Part shown: positions 1-5,740 of the stretch, piece by piece | Numbering within the stretch: the stretch's first letter is position 1 | How the letters are laid out: every line of letters starts with the position of its first letter | Origin: Clostridia bacterium | Lineage (GTDB): Bacteria; Bacillota; Clostridia; Oscillospirales; Acutalibacteraceae | NCBI GenBank assembly: GCA_017431755.1 | Contig: JAFRKM010000016.1 | Span: forward strand, 1 to 6,125 | Direction: 5' to 3' | DNA: 6,125 bases | The notes under the pieces: model-generated | Database searches by the model: none | What the model was told of the DNA's origin: nothing | Seen by the model: only the letters and a program-made list of their open reading frames with translations | Position numbers and translations under genes: made by a program

Positions 1-180
1 GCCGTTATGGCTGAAACTATTAAAGTAAACATTAATGAAGCAGTAGGAAAGATTGCGGGTGAAATAGCTTGTCCTTGCCCTCCGGGAGTTCCTGTTATTA
101 TGCCGGGAGAAAAAATTTCAGATTATGAACAAGAAGTTTTGAGAAAATATGGAATTTCAAAAATAAATGTGTTAAAATAA
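1..180 (+). CDS. Orn/Lys/Arg decarboxylase family protein, C-terminal end (partial)
   Basis: Only the last 59 codons are inside the window; the reading frame is open from base 1 and stops with TAA at 178-180. The visible segment contains CPCPPGVPVIMPGE (about residues 24-37 of the fragment). This resembles the 'PPGxPxxxPGE' signature in the C-terminal domain of the Orn/Lys/Arg decarboxylases, which are fold-type I, PLP-dependent enzymes. The PLP-binding lysine would lie upstream, outside the window. In Bacillus subtilis a member of this family, yaaO, sits at the head of the tmk-darA-holB-ricT region, so the downstream genes support the call. The substrate (lysine, arginine or ornithine) cannot be told from this end. 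The next gene starts 40 bases downstream with no terminator in between, so co-transcription with darA is likely. Confidence 0.85.
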   Translation, partial: AVMAETIKVNINEAVGKIAGEIACPCPPGVPVIMPGEKISDYEQEVLRKYGISKINVLK

Positions 181-207
181 GTGCGGTATGTAAAATATTA
201 TTTTTAT

Positions 208-213
208 GAGGTG
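208..213 (+). promoter_or_regulatory. Shine-Dalgarno site that fixes the darA start
   Basis: GAGGTG lies 7 bases before the ATG at 221. An in-frame ATG at 206 overlaps this site and has no ribosome site of its own, so 221 is the better start. The resulting N-terminus, MKLVMAIMSKDD, aligns with the DarA/PstA family start. Confidence 0.85.
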
Positions 214-220
214 TTATATT

Positions 221-538
221 ATGAAACTTGTTATGGCAATTATGAGTAAAGACGATTCTTCAGTTGTAATGGATGCTTTAACCGAGGAAAATTTTCAGGT
301 TACAAAAATGGCATCTACGGGGGGATTTTTAAAATCCGGTAATACAACGCTTATAATCGGTGTGGAAGATAGCAAAACAAATAAAGTAATTGATATTATT
401 TCAAAATATAGCAGTAAAAGAGACCAACTTATATCGGGTGTTTCACCTGTGCCTGATATGAACCAACAGCCATTCCAAGTTACAACTGGTGGCGCGATTA
501 TTTTTGTTTTAAATGTAGATAGATTTGAAAAGGTTTAG
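221..538 (+). CDS. darA: Cyclic-di-AMP receptor, PII-like protein DarA/PstA (YaaQ family)
   Basis: This 105-residue protein belongs to the DarA/PstA family (DUF970). These are small homotrimeric PII-like cytosolic proteins that bind the second messenger cyclic di-AMP; their downstream target is still poorly defined. The family signature TGGFLKSGNTT is at residues 33-43, with Thr28, Phe36 and Asn41 at positions that line the nucleotide pocket in the Staphylococcus protein. GVED follows the signature, KRDQ comes later, and a GGA-FVL strand lies near the C-terminus, all as in the family. Its length is close to the 109 residues of B. subtilis DarA. The start at 221 is chosen because GAGGTG precedes it at the right spacing; a start at 206 would add five residues that do not fit the family. 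The gene sits directly before holB (9-base gap), as expected for this locus, but the yaaR gene found between them in Bacillus is absent. Confidence 0.95.
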   Translation: MKLVMAIMSKDDSSVVMDALTEENFQVTKMASTGGFLKSGNTTLIIGVEDSKTNKVIDIISKYSSKRDQLISGVSPVPDMNQQPFQVTTGGAIIFVLNVDRFEKV

Positions 539-547
539 TTTAGAAAT

Positions 548-1321
548 ATGGAAAATAATACATATTTACAAAGGCTAATTTTTTTAGCGGGAGAGCATGC
601 TTTACCGCATGCAATAATTATAGAGGGTAAAAATTTTATATCTATAAAAGATTATTTGAGTGAAGTTTTAGAAAATGCTATGTGCAAAGGGAGTAATGAA
701 AAACCTTGTAAAAAATGCTCGGATTGTATAAAACTTAAAGCCGGATGTCATCCTGATGTGAAATTTATAGAGCCGGAAAAAGATTCTAAATCTATAAAAA
801 TTGAAAGTATAAGGAATATTCGCGAAGATGCATATGTTGTTTCTAATGAAGGCGGGTATAAATTTTATATAATAAAAAACGGTGAGCTGCTTACTGTTCA
901 GGCGCAAAATGCTTTTATTAAAATATTGGAAGAGCCGCCTAAAAATGTGGTTTTTATTATTTGCACCGAATTTTTGTCGGCTCTTATAAGTACTATTAGG
1001 TCCAGATGCCAGATATTTAGATTTTTAGAAAATGAAGATTTAGATAGTGATGTCGAAAAGCTTGGCGAGAATTTTGTAAAAGCAATTTTAGATGATGATA
1101 AGGTTGAAATACTGTCGCTTGGTGGGAAAATACCTAATGATAGGATTTTTTTCAAGCAGTTGATCAATGTGATTATAGAGCTTTTAATTAAAAACTGCGA
1201 TAAAGATTCTTTGAATGAAAAATTAGTAGAAAAAATAGATGTTTTAGAAAACGTACTCAAGATGTTAGAAAGAAATGTGAATTTTAATTTATTGGTGTGT
1301 ACATTGTGCGCTAAAATATAA
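548..1321 (+). CDS. holB: DNA polymerase III delta' subunit (clamp loader)
   Basis: The 257-residue product is the delta' subunit of the clamp-loader complex, which works with DnaX (tau/gamma) and delta to open the beta sliding clamp and load it on primed DNA. Key features are a zinc-binding cysteine set (Cys46, Cys54, Cys57, Cys60), the IKILEEPP motif at 124-131 (family LKxLEEPP), and the STIRSRCQ segment at 148-155 containing the SRC arginine-finger motif. The P-loop position is degenerate: EGKNFISIKD at about 26-35 lacks a GKT/S. This is usual for delta', which is often ATPase-inactive. It is shorter than B. subtilis HolB (about 329 residues), with the shortfall in the C-terminal collar domain. 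The ribosome site is weak: AAAAGG lies 14 bases upstream of the ATG, so translation may be coupled to darA, 9 bases upstream. Position between darA and ricT supports the call. Confidence 0.93.
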   Translation: MENNTYLQRLIFLAGEHALPHAIIIEGKNFISIKDYLSEVLENAMCKGSNEKPCKKCSDCIKLKAGCHPDVKFIEPEKDSKSIKIESIRNIREDAYVVSNEGGYKFYIIKNGELLTVQAQNAFIKILEEPPKNVVFIICTEFLSALISTIRSRCQIFRFLENEDLDSDVEKLGENFVKAILDDDKVEILSLGGKIPNDRIFFKQLINVIIELLIKNCDKDSLNEKLVEKIDVLENVLKMLERNVNFNLLVCTLCAKI

Positions 1322-1334
1322 AAAAGGAGAAAAA

Positions 1335-2144
1335 ATGGATAAAATTATAGGAGCTAGATTTTTTGAGGTAGGAAAAATACATTATTTTTCGTGCCATTAT
1401 AATATTTCGGTGGGAGATATGATTATCGCTGAGACCAAAAGAGGTATAGAATCCGGAAAAGTTGTTTATGCAGAAAATGCAGACAAATTTAAAAATTTAA
1501 TACTTCCTGGTGAAAAAATACTGCGTAAAGCCACTGAAAAAGATATGAAATCACTGGAAGAGAAAAAGAAAGAAGAAGAAAAAGCGCGAAAAATTTGTCA
1601 AAAGAAAATCGACGAGCATAAATTGGAAATGAAATTAATAAATGTGGAATATATTTTTGATAGAAGCAAAGTAATATTCTATTTTGTTTCGGAATCTAGG
1701 GTTGATTTTAGAAATTTGGTGAAAGATCTTGCGTCTACGTTTAAAATAAGAATAGAACTTAGGCAAGTGGGAATTCGTGACGAGGCAAAAATGGTGGGCG
1801 GATTAGCTCCGTGCGGGAGACCTTTGTGTTGCGGCAAGTTTCTTGACGATTTTCAATCTGTTTCTATAAAGATGGCGAAGGATCAAGGTGTTTCGCTGAA
1901 TCCCACAAAACTTTCCGGAACATGCGGAAGACTTATGTGTTGCCTTAAATATGAGCAAGATTTTTATCACGAGGCAATAAGTACTATGCCAAGTGTTGGT
2001 TCCACAGTTGAAACTCCTGATGGTAAGGGTGAAGTTGTTTCTTGTAATGTAATTTCTGGGTATGTAAAAGTTTTGATGGATAATGAGGACAAATCAATTC
2101 AGCCAAAAAATTATAATCTTTCAGAAATAAAATTTAGTAGATAA
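1335..2144 (+). CDS. ricT: RicT/YaaT, PSP1-domain iron-sulfur regulatory protein
   Basis: This 269-residue cytosolic protein matches B. subtilis RicT (YaaT, about 275 residues) over nearly its whole length. In Bacillus, RicT joins RicA (YmcA) and RicF (YlbF) in a complex that carries [4Fe-4S] clusters, interacts with RNase Y and affects mRNA processing, sporulation, competence and biofilm formation. Visible signatures are ICQKKIDEHKLEMKL at 87-101, FDRSKVIFYF at 108-117, VDFRNLVKDLA at 123-133, RIELRQVGIRDEAKM at 139-153, and two cysteine motifs: GGLAPCGRPLCC (Cys160, 165, 166) and SGTCGRLMCCLKYE (Cys197, 202, 203). Residues 66-95 are highly charged and probably helical. AAAGGAG at 1323-1329 gives a good ribosome site 5 bases before ATG 1335. 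It is the last gene of the operon, followed directly by a terminator. Whether RicA and RicF exist in this organism cannot be seen here. Confidence 0.95.
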   Translation: MDKIIGARFFEVGKIHYFSCHYNISVGDMIIAETKRGIESGKVVYAENADKFKNLILPGEKILRKATEKDMKSLEEKKKEEEKARKICQKKIDEHKLEMKLINVEYIFDRSKVIFYFVSESRVDFRNLVKDLASTFKIRIELRQVGIRDEAKMVGGLAPCGRPLCCGKFLDDFQSVSIKMAKDQGVSLNPTKLSGTCGRLMCCLKYEQDFYHEAISTMPSVGSTVETPDGKGEVVSCNVISGYVKVLMDNEDKSIQPKNYNLSEIKFSR

Positions 2145-2170
2145 AAAACCTCATTGATGAGGTTTTTTTA
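2143..2170 (+). terminator. Intrinsic terminator after ricT
   Basis: CCTCA (2149-2153) pairs with TGAGG (2158-2162) around a TTGA loop. The stem is extended by an A run (2143-2148) facing T2163-T2168, and a run of seven T closes it. It begins inside the ricT stop codon. The A run on the left could let it work on the minus strand as well, but no minus-strand gene is seen there. Confidence 0.9.
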
Positions 2171-2224
2171 TTGTTATAATATATGTGCATATGTATTTAG
2201 ACAATAATTTACATATTTTTTAGA

Positions 2225-2253
2225 TTGATTTTTAAATGAAAATAATGTAAAAT
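2225..2253 (+). promoter_or_regulatory. Probable sigma-A promoter of pcrA
   Basis: TTGATT (2225-2230) and TAAAAT (2248-2253) are separated by 17 bases, in an AT-rich spacer that follows a strong terminator, so a promoter is needed here. Transcription would start near 2260. A weaker alternative is TTTACA (2208-2213) with TTAAAT (2232-2237) at 18-base spacing. In AT-rich DNA such matches arise easily, so the exact boxes are uncertain. Confidence 0.5.
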
Positions 2254-2268
2254 ATTTATTGTAAAATC

Positions 2269-2298
2269 AAAAGATGTCAGTAGTTGTCAGCATCTTTT
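2269..2298 (+). promoter_or_regulatory. Hairpin in the pcrA leader with two TGTCAG copies
   Basis: AAAAGATG (2269-2276) pairs perfectly with CATCTTTT (2291-2298). The intervening bases include one TGTCAG and part of another: copies lie at 2275-2280 and 2285-2290, ten bases apart. The hairpin ends 11 bases before the weak ribosome site GGCGGTG (2310-2316) of pcrA. It could be an RNA element, a weak terminator/attenuator, or a protein-binding site. No function can be assigned from sequence alone. Confidence 0.45.
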
Positions 2299-2321
2299 TA
2301 AAATAATATGGCGGTGCAAAT

Positions 2322-4712
2322 ATGAAGAAAACACTTATAAATAAGTTTAAAAAATTAAAAAAGGATTTACTTGAACGAAGTTTTAGCCGAATGAATAAAA
2401 GTCAAAAAGAAGCTGTGTTTAATATAGATGGTCCGTTAATTGTTTTGGCGGGAGCGGGAAGTGGAAAAACTACCGCGATAATAAATAGAATTGTTAATAT
2501 GATAAATTTCGGCAGTGCTTATATAACCGAAGAAGTTCCTGAAAATATTGACGAAAAAACAATTGAAATTCTTGATAAAGGCTATAAAGAGGGTAAAAGC
2601 GCTGACGATTTTAAAGATATAATAAAATTTAATCCTGTAAATCCTTGGAATATTCTTGCTATTACTTTTACAAATAAAGCTGCAGGTGAATTGAAAAACC
2701 GTTTGGAGGCCGCTTTAGGTGAAGAAGGAAAAAATATTTGGGCATCTACTTTTCATTCGCTTTGTTCCAGAATTTTAAGGGAAAATGCTGAAAAGTTAGG
2801 TTATAGCAATCATTTTGTCGTTTATGATGATGACGATACTAAACGTATAATAAAAGACTGCATTAAAAATCTTAATCTTGATGACAAAATTTTTTCTTAT
2901 AAATCTATAAAATATGAGATTTCTCGCGCAAAGGATAGTTTGATAGATTATAAAGAATTTAAAAATTCTGCGGCGGGTGATTATAGACTTTCTGCTGTGG
3001 CGGATATATATGAAATGTATCAAAAAAAGCTGTGTGAATCCGATGCTATGGATTTTGACGATTTAATTATGAACACAGTTTTGCTTTTTGAAAAAAATCC
3101 GGAAGTACTGGAAAAATACCAAAATAAATTTAAATATATTTTGGTTGATGAATATCAAGATACAAACTACGTTCAGTATGTTTTGGTTCGCAATTTAGCA
3201 AAAAAAAGCGGTAATTTATGTGTTGTTGGTGATGATGATCAAAGTATATATAAATTTCGCGGTGCTACAATTGAGAACATTTTGAACTTTGAAAAGAATT
3301 TTAAAGGCGCAAAAACAATACGTTTGGAGCAAAATTATAGATCTACGCAGACTATATTGGATGCTGCAAATGCTATTATTCAAAACAATGTTGGCAGAAA
3401 GGGTAAAACTCTTTGGACAGAAAACGAAAAAGGCGATAAGATTAAGTCTCATACCGCTTACAGTGAGCATGATGAAGCAGAATATATTGCCGAAGCAATT
3501 CAAGATATGGTTGCAAAAGGGGCAAAATATTCAGATATTGCAATTCTTTATAGGATGAACTCACAGTCTAATATCATAGAAAAAGTTTTGATTAAATCTG
3601 GTATACCATATCGTATTTTAGGTGGACTTAGGTTTTATGAGCGTAGGGAAATTCGCGATATGATTGCGTATTTGAGTGTAATTAATAATCCTTTTGATGA
3701 AGTGCGTTTGAAAAGAATAATAAATCAACCAAGAAGATCAATTGGTGAAAGAACTATTACTCAGGCGATGGAAATTTCAAAAAAAACAGGGAAAAGTTTG
3801 CTTGAGGTAATACGAGACGCCGATAACTATGAACAACTTCAGAGGGTTTCGCTGAAGCTTAAAAATTTTGCTGATTTAATTGACGATTTAATTGAAATTA
3901 ATAAAAATCCTGACACAAAACTTTACGAACTGTATGACATTTTGCTTGAAAAAACAGGATATATTGATTATTTAAAAAGCGACAAAGAACTAACAGAAAC
4001 AAGAATTGAAAATGTTAAAGAGCTCTTTACAAACTTAAAAAAATATGAAGAAGAAAATCCAGGGACTGCAACCTTGGCAGGATTTTTAGAGGAGGTTTCA
4101 CTTCTTTCTGATATTGATAATTACGATGAAAACTCCGATTCTGTTGTCTTGATGACGCTTCATTCTGCTAAAGGTTTGGAATTTACCACTGTGTTTATTC
4201 CAGGATTTGAAGAAGGAATTTTTCCTGGTATGCAGTCTATGATGGACGAAAATGAAATAGAAGAAGAGCGCCGCCTGGCATATGTTGGGATAACTCGTTC
4301 AAAGAAAAAACTTTATATATTAAATTCCGATAGTCGTATGCTTTTTGGGAGCACGTCGCATAATAAACCTTCAAGGTTTTTAAATGAAATTCCCGAAGAG
4401 CTTTTGGAAAAAACAAAATCTCGTGATTGGAAAGCTTTAAAAAGTGACGAATATAAACCTAGACCTGCACAAGAATTACGCAACAATTCACTTGTAGCTG
4501 CGCATCATTTTGGTCAAGTTGTGGGCGGAGCAGGTGTTAAGTCGGCAAAATCTAATTTTAAACCGGGAGATTCCGTTGAACACAAAACTTTTGGCCATGG
4601 CACAGTTATTTCCGCAACTCCGATGGGTGGAGATAATCTTTTGGAAGTGTTATTTGATACTGAGGGCACAAAAAAACTTATGTCGAATTTTGCTGGCCTT
4701 CAGAAAAAATAG
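2322..4712 (+). CDS. pcrA: ATP-dependent DNA helicase PcrA (UvrD family, superfamily 1A)
   Basis: This 796-residue 3'-5' DNA helicase is the Gram-positive counterpart of UvrD; it acts in nucleotide excision repair, removal of RecA filaments and relief of replication-transcription conflicts. All motifs are present in order: Q motif MNKSQKEAV (24-32), Walker A AGAGSGKT (43-50), motif Ia TFTNKAAGEL (115-124), motif II VDEYQD (275-280), motif III VVGDDDQSIYKFRGA (301-315), motif IV EQNYRS (336-341), motif V TLHSAKGLEF (612-621) and motif VI RRLAYVGITRS (650-660). A Tudor-like C-terminal domain (about 746-796, FKPGDSVEHKTFGHGTV), the RNA-polymerase contact of PcrA, is present. Compared with Bacillus PcrA there is an extra segment of roughly 40 residues at about 63-104, between Walker A and motif Ia, and a longer basic N-terminus. 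The start at 2322 has a weak ribosome site (GGCGGTG, 2310-2316). Met24 at 2391 is an alternative start but has no ribosome site. Confidence 0.97.
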   Translation: MKKTLINKFKKLKKDLLERSFSRMNKSQKEAVFNIDGPLIVLAGAGSGKTTAIINRIVNMINFGSAYITEEVPENIDEKTIEILDKGYKEGKSADDFKDIIKFNPVNPWNILAITFTNKAAGELKNRLEAALGEEGKNIWASTFHSLCSRILRENAEKLGYSNHFVVYDDDDTKRIIKDCIKNLNLDDKIFSYKSIKYEISRAKDSLIDYKEFKNSAAGDYRLSAVADIYEMYQKKLCESDAMDFDDLIMNTVLLFEKNPEVLEKYQNKFKYILVDEYQDTNYVQYVLVRNLAKKSGNLCVVGDDDQSIYKFRGATIENILNFEKNFKGAKTIRLEQNYRSTQTILDAANAIIQNNVGRKGKTLWTENEKGDKIKSHTAYSEHDEAEYIAEAIQDMVAKGAKYSDIAILYRMNSQSNIIEKVLIKSGIPYRILGGLRFYERREIRDMIAYLSVINNPFDEVRLKRIINQPRRSIGERTITQAMEISKKTGKSLLEVIRDADNYEQLQRVSLKLKNFADLIDDLIEINKNPDTKLYELYDILLEKTGYIDYLKSDKELTETRIENVKELFTNLKKYEEENPGTATLAGFLEEVSLLSDIDNYDENSDSVVLMTLHSAKGLEFTTVFIPGFEEGIFPGMQSMMDENEIEEERRLAYVGITRSKKKLYILNSDSRMLFGSTSHNKPSRFLNEIPEELLEKTKSRDWKALKSDEYKPRPAQELRNNSLVAAHHFGQVVGGAGVKSAKSNFKPGDSVEHKTFGHGTVISATPMGGDNLLEVLFDTEGTKKLMSNFAGLQKK

Positions 4713-4745
4713 ATTTTTAATTTAATAAAGTAACATAAATAAAAA

Positions 4746-4852
4746 CCCTCCATAATATGGTATTGAAAGCCAGATTTTCAATATCGGGGAATCAAGAAAT
4801 AATGTAAAATTAAAAAATTAGAAGCTTGATACCCGCTCAATATTATAGGGGG
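4746..4852 (+). promoter_or_regulatory. Candidate structured leader RNA (three-way junction) before the cysteine-rich gene
   Basis: The spacer can fold into three stems. P1 is 4746-4758 with 4840-4852: 12 of 13 pairs, one being G-U, with a single C-A mismatch at 4751/4847. P2 is 4759-4768 with 4776-4785: ten pairs, one G-U, loop GCCAGAT. P3 is 4787-4796 with 4825-4834: nine pairs with one A-A mismatch, capped by an A-rich loop of 28 bases. P2 and P3 sit inside P1 with almost no unpaired bases between stems except 4835-4839. The 3' arm of P1 contains the GGGGG ribosome site of the gene at 4861. Such layouts are typical of cis-regulatory RNAs, but I recognise no known riboswitch class. The folding is drawn by eye, without energy calculation or covariation. 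The upstream gene's stop is 33 bases before P1, and I find no convincing promoter there. Confidence 0.5.
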
Positions 4853-4853
4853 A
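4847..4853 (+). promoter_or_regulatory. Shine-Dalgarno site embedded in an inverted repeat
   Basis: AGGGGGA ends 7 bases before ATG 4861, with AT6 in between. It is the only ribosome site for this start. Its G run is complementary to CCCTC at 4746-4750, so it can be masked in the folded leader. Confidence 0.75.
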
Positions 4854-4860
4854 ATTTTTT

Positions 4861-5685
4861 ATGACAGAGAATTTTTCTACATTCTCATGCCAAGATAATC
4901 AATTTAAAGAATCCGTTTGTATAAATGCATATAGAATATATGATTCTTGTGCGGATAAAGATTGCTTGGAGAATTTAAGAGTTAATTTTAACGAATCCAG
5001 CCAAAATATTATTGACCAAGCAAGCAGTGTAAGGATTAGAAACGCCAGCGTTTTGAACACATATGTAGATTTAGAGCCAATTCCTTTTAGAAGGGGTTAT
5101 TATTCAGTAGATATAACCTACTTTTTTGAGGTGGATTTAGAAGTTTTTATCGCTCCTTCAGTTGTACCGGCAAATGTATCGGGTCTATGCGTGTTTAATA
5201 AAAAAGCTGTGCTTTACGGCAGCGAAGGTAATGTTAAAATTTTTAGTTCAGAAAGATCCAGCTCGGATTTTGATATAACAAGTTCTTCATTTAGGAATTT
5301 GCCAAGGGCAACGGTTCAAGTGGCGGCTCCGGTGGCGCTTTCGGCAAAACTTTGTGATCCTTGTGAATGCTCTCGTCAGCCTCAATGTAGAGTTCCGGAG
5401 CATATTTGCCGTAGGTTCGGGGGAGAATTTGTTCAAAGTAATTCCGTAAATAGAACAGTTGCCGTAACTTTGGGATTGTTTTCAATAGTTCAGATTGAAA
5501 GAAACGTACAAATGAGAATACCTGCTTATGATTTCTGTATTCCGAATAAAGAATGTGTTGCTTCAATCGACACTCCGTGCGACCTCTTTAGCAGAATAGA
5601 GTTCAAAACAGAAGAATTTTTCCCGCCACGCTTTAACGAAAGCTCCTCAAACCAAAACCGCTGCGGTAATTGCTCGAACACTTAA
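4861..5685 (+). CDS. Cysteine-rich protein of unknown function
   Basis: This is a 274-residue protein with no signal peptide or membrane segment, so it is probably cytosolic or assembled from the cytoplasm (for example into a spore layer). It has 15 cysteines: Cys10, 20, 30 and 35 at the N-terminus, Cys110, a cluster CDPCECSRQPQC (165-176) with Cys183, then Cys226, 232 and 240, and a final CGNC at 268-271. Between the cysteine regions are alternating hydrophobic stretches that look like beta strands: the segment around EPIPFRRGYYSVDITYFFEV (72-91), SGLCVFNKKAVLYGSEGNV (107-125) and VAVTLGLFSIVQIERNVQMR (200-219). I believe similar unnamed proteins occur widely in Clostridia, but this is from memory and no function is known to me. 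The start at 4861 follows AGGGGGA. It lies between pcrA, 148 bases upstream, and a convergent gene, separated from the latter by a hairpin terminator, so it may be a single-gene unit. Metal binding or disulfide cross-linking are possible roles, not shown. Confidence 0.85.
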   Translation: MTENFSTFSCQDNQFKESVCINAYRIYDSCADKDCLENLRVNFNESSQNIIDQASSVRIRNASVLNTYVDLEPIPFRRGYYSVDITYFFEVDLEVFIAPSVVPANVSGLCVFNKKAVLYGSEGNVKIFSSERSSSDFDITSSSFRNLPRATVQVAAPVALSAKLCDPCECSRQPQCRVPEHICRRFGGEFVQSNSVNRTVAVTLGLFSIVQIERNVQMRIPAYDFCIPNKECVASIDTPCDLFSRIEFKTEEFFPPRFNESSSNQNRCGNCSNT

Positions 5686-5704
5686 CTAAAAACATATAAA
5701 AACA

Positions 5705-5735
5705 ACCCCGCTGAATTTAATTTTCAGCGGGGGTT
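5705..5735. terminator. Bidirectional intrinsic terminator between convergent genes
   Basis: CCCCGCTGAA (5706-5715) pairs with TTCAGCGGGG (5723-5732), a perfect ten-base stem. On the plus strand it is followed by TTAAATTTTATTT, a broken T tract. On the minus strand it is followed by TTGTTTTTAT, a better one. The plus-strand gene ends at 5685 and the minus-strand gene at 5741, so one hairpin can serve both. Confidence 0.88.
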
Positions 5736-5740
5736 AAATT

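Noticed and set aside
206..220. Earlier in-frame ATG giving a longer DarA
   Set aside because: It overlaps the GAGGTG ribosome site that serves ATG 221, has no site of its own, and adds five residues foreign to the family.
2181..2192. ATATGTGCATAT imperfect palindrome in the spacer
   Set aside because: Short and entirely within AT-rich sequence where such palindromes are expected; no second copy seen.
2308..2325. Tiny frame MAVQI whose TGA overlaps the pcrA ATG
   Set aside because: Looks like translational coupling, but it has no ribosome site and only five codons; probably chance.
2390..2391. LexA/DinR box near the start of pcrA (GAACGAAGTTTT, near 2373-2384)
   Set aside because: Only one half fits CGAAC-N4-GTTCG and it lies inside the coding sequence.
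2391..2393. Met24 as the pcrA start
   Set aside because: It fits the usual PcrA N-terminus, but no purine-rich ribosome site precedes it, while 2322 has at least a weak one.
4752..4760. ATAATATGG resembling the purine riboswitch junction
   Set aside because: The rest of the purine aptamer core (P2/P3 kissing loops and the TTTCTACC-type junction) is missing; the bases fall in the P1 and P2 stems.
4785..4835. Resemblance of CGGGG...GATACCCG to part of a TPP riboswitch
   Set aside because: The conserved CTGAGA and CTGATC/GGATAATGCCAG cores are absent, and the gene downstream is not a thiamin gene.
5291..5566. 91-residue minus-strand frame inside the cysteine-rich gene
   Set aside because: No recognisable domain, fully inside a well-supported gene on the other strand; a shadow frame. 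The same applies to the minus-strand frames at 668-907, 898-1260, 2796-3023 and 3216-3503 and the plus-strand frames at 3289-3558 and 4510-4725.
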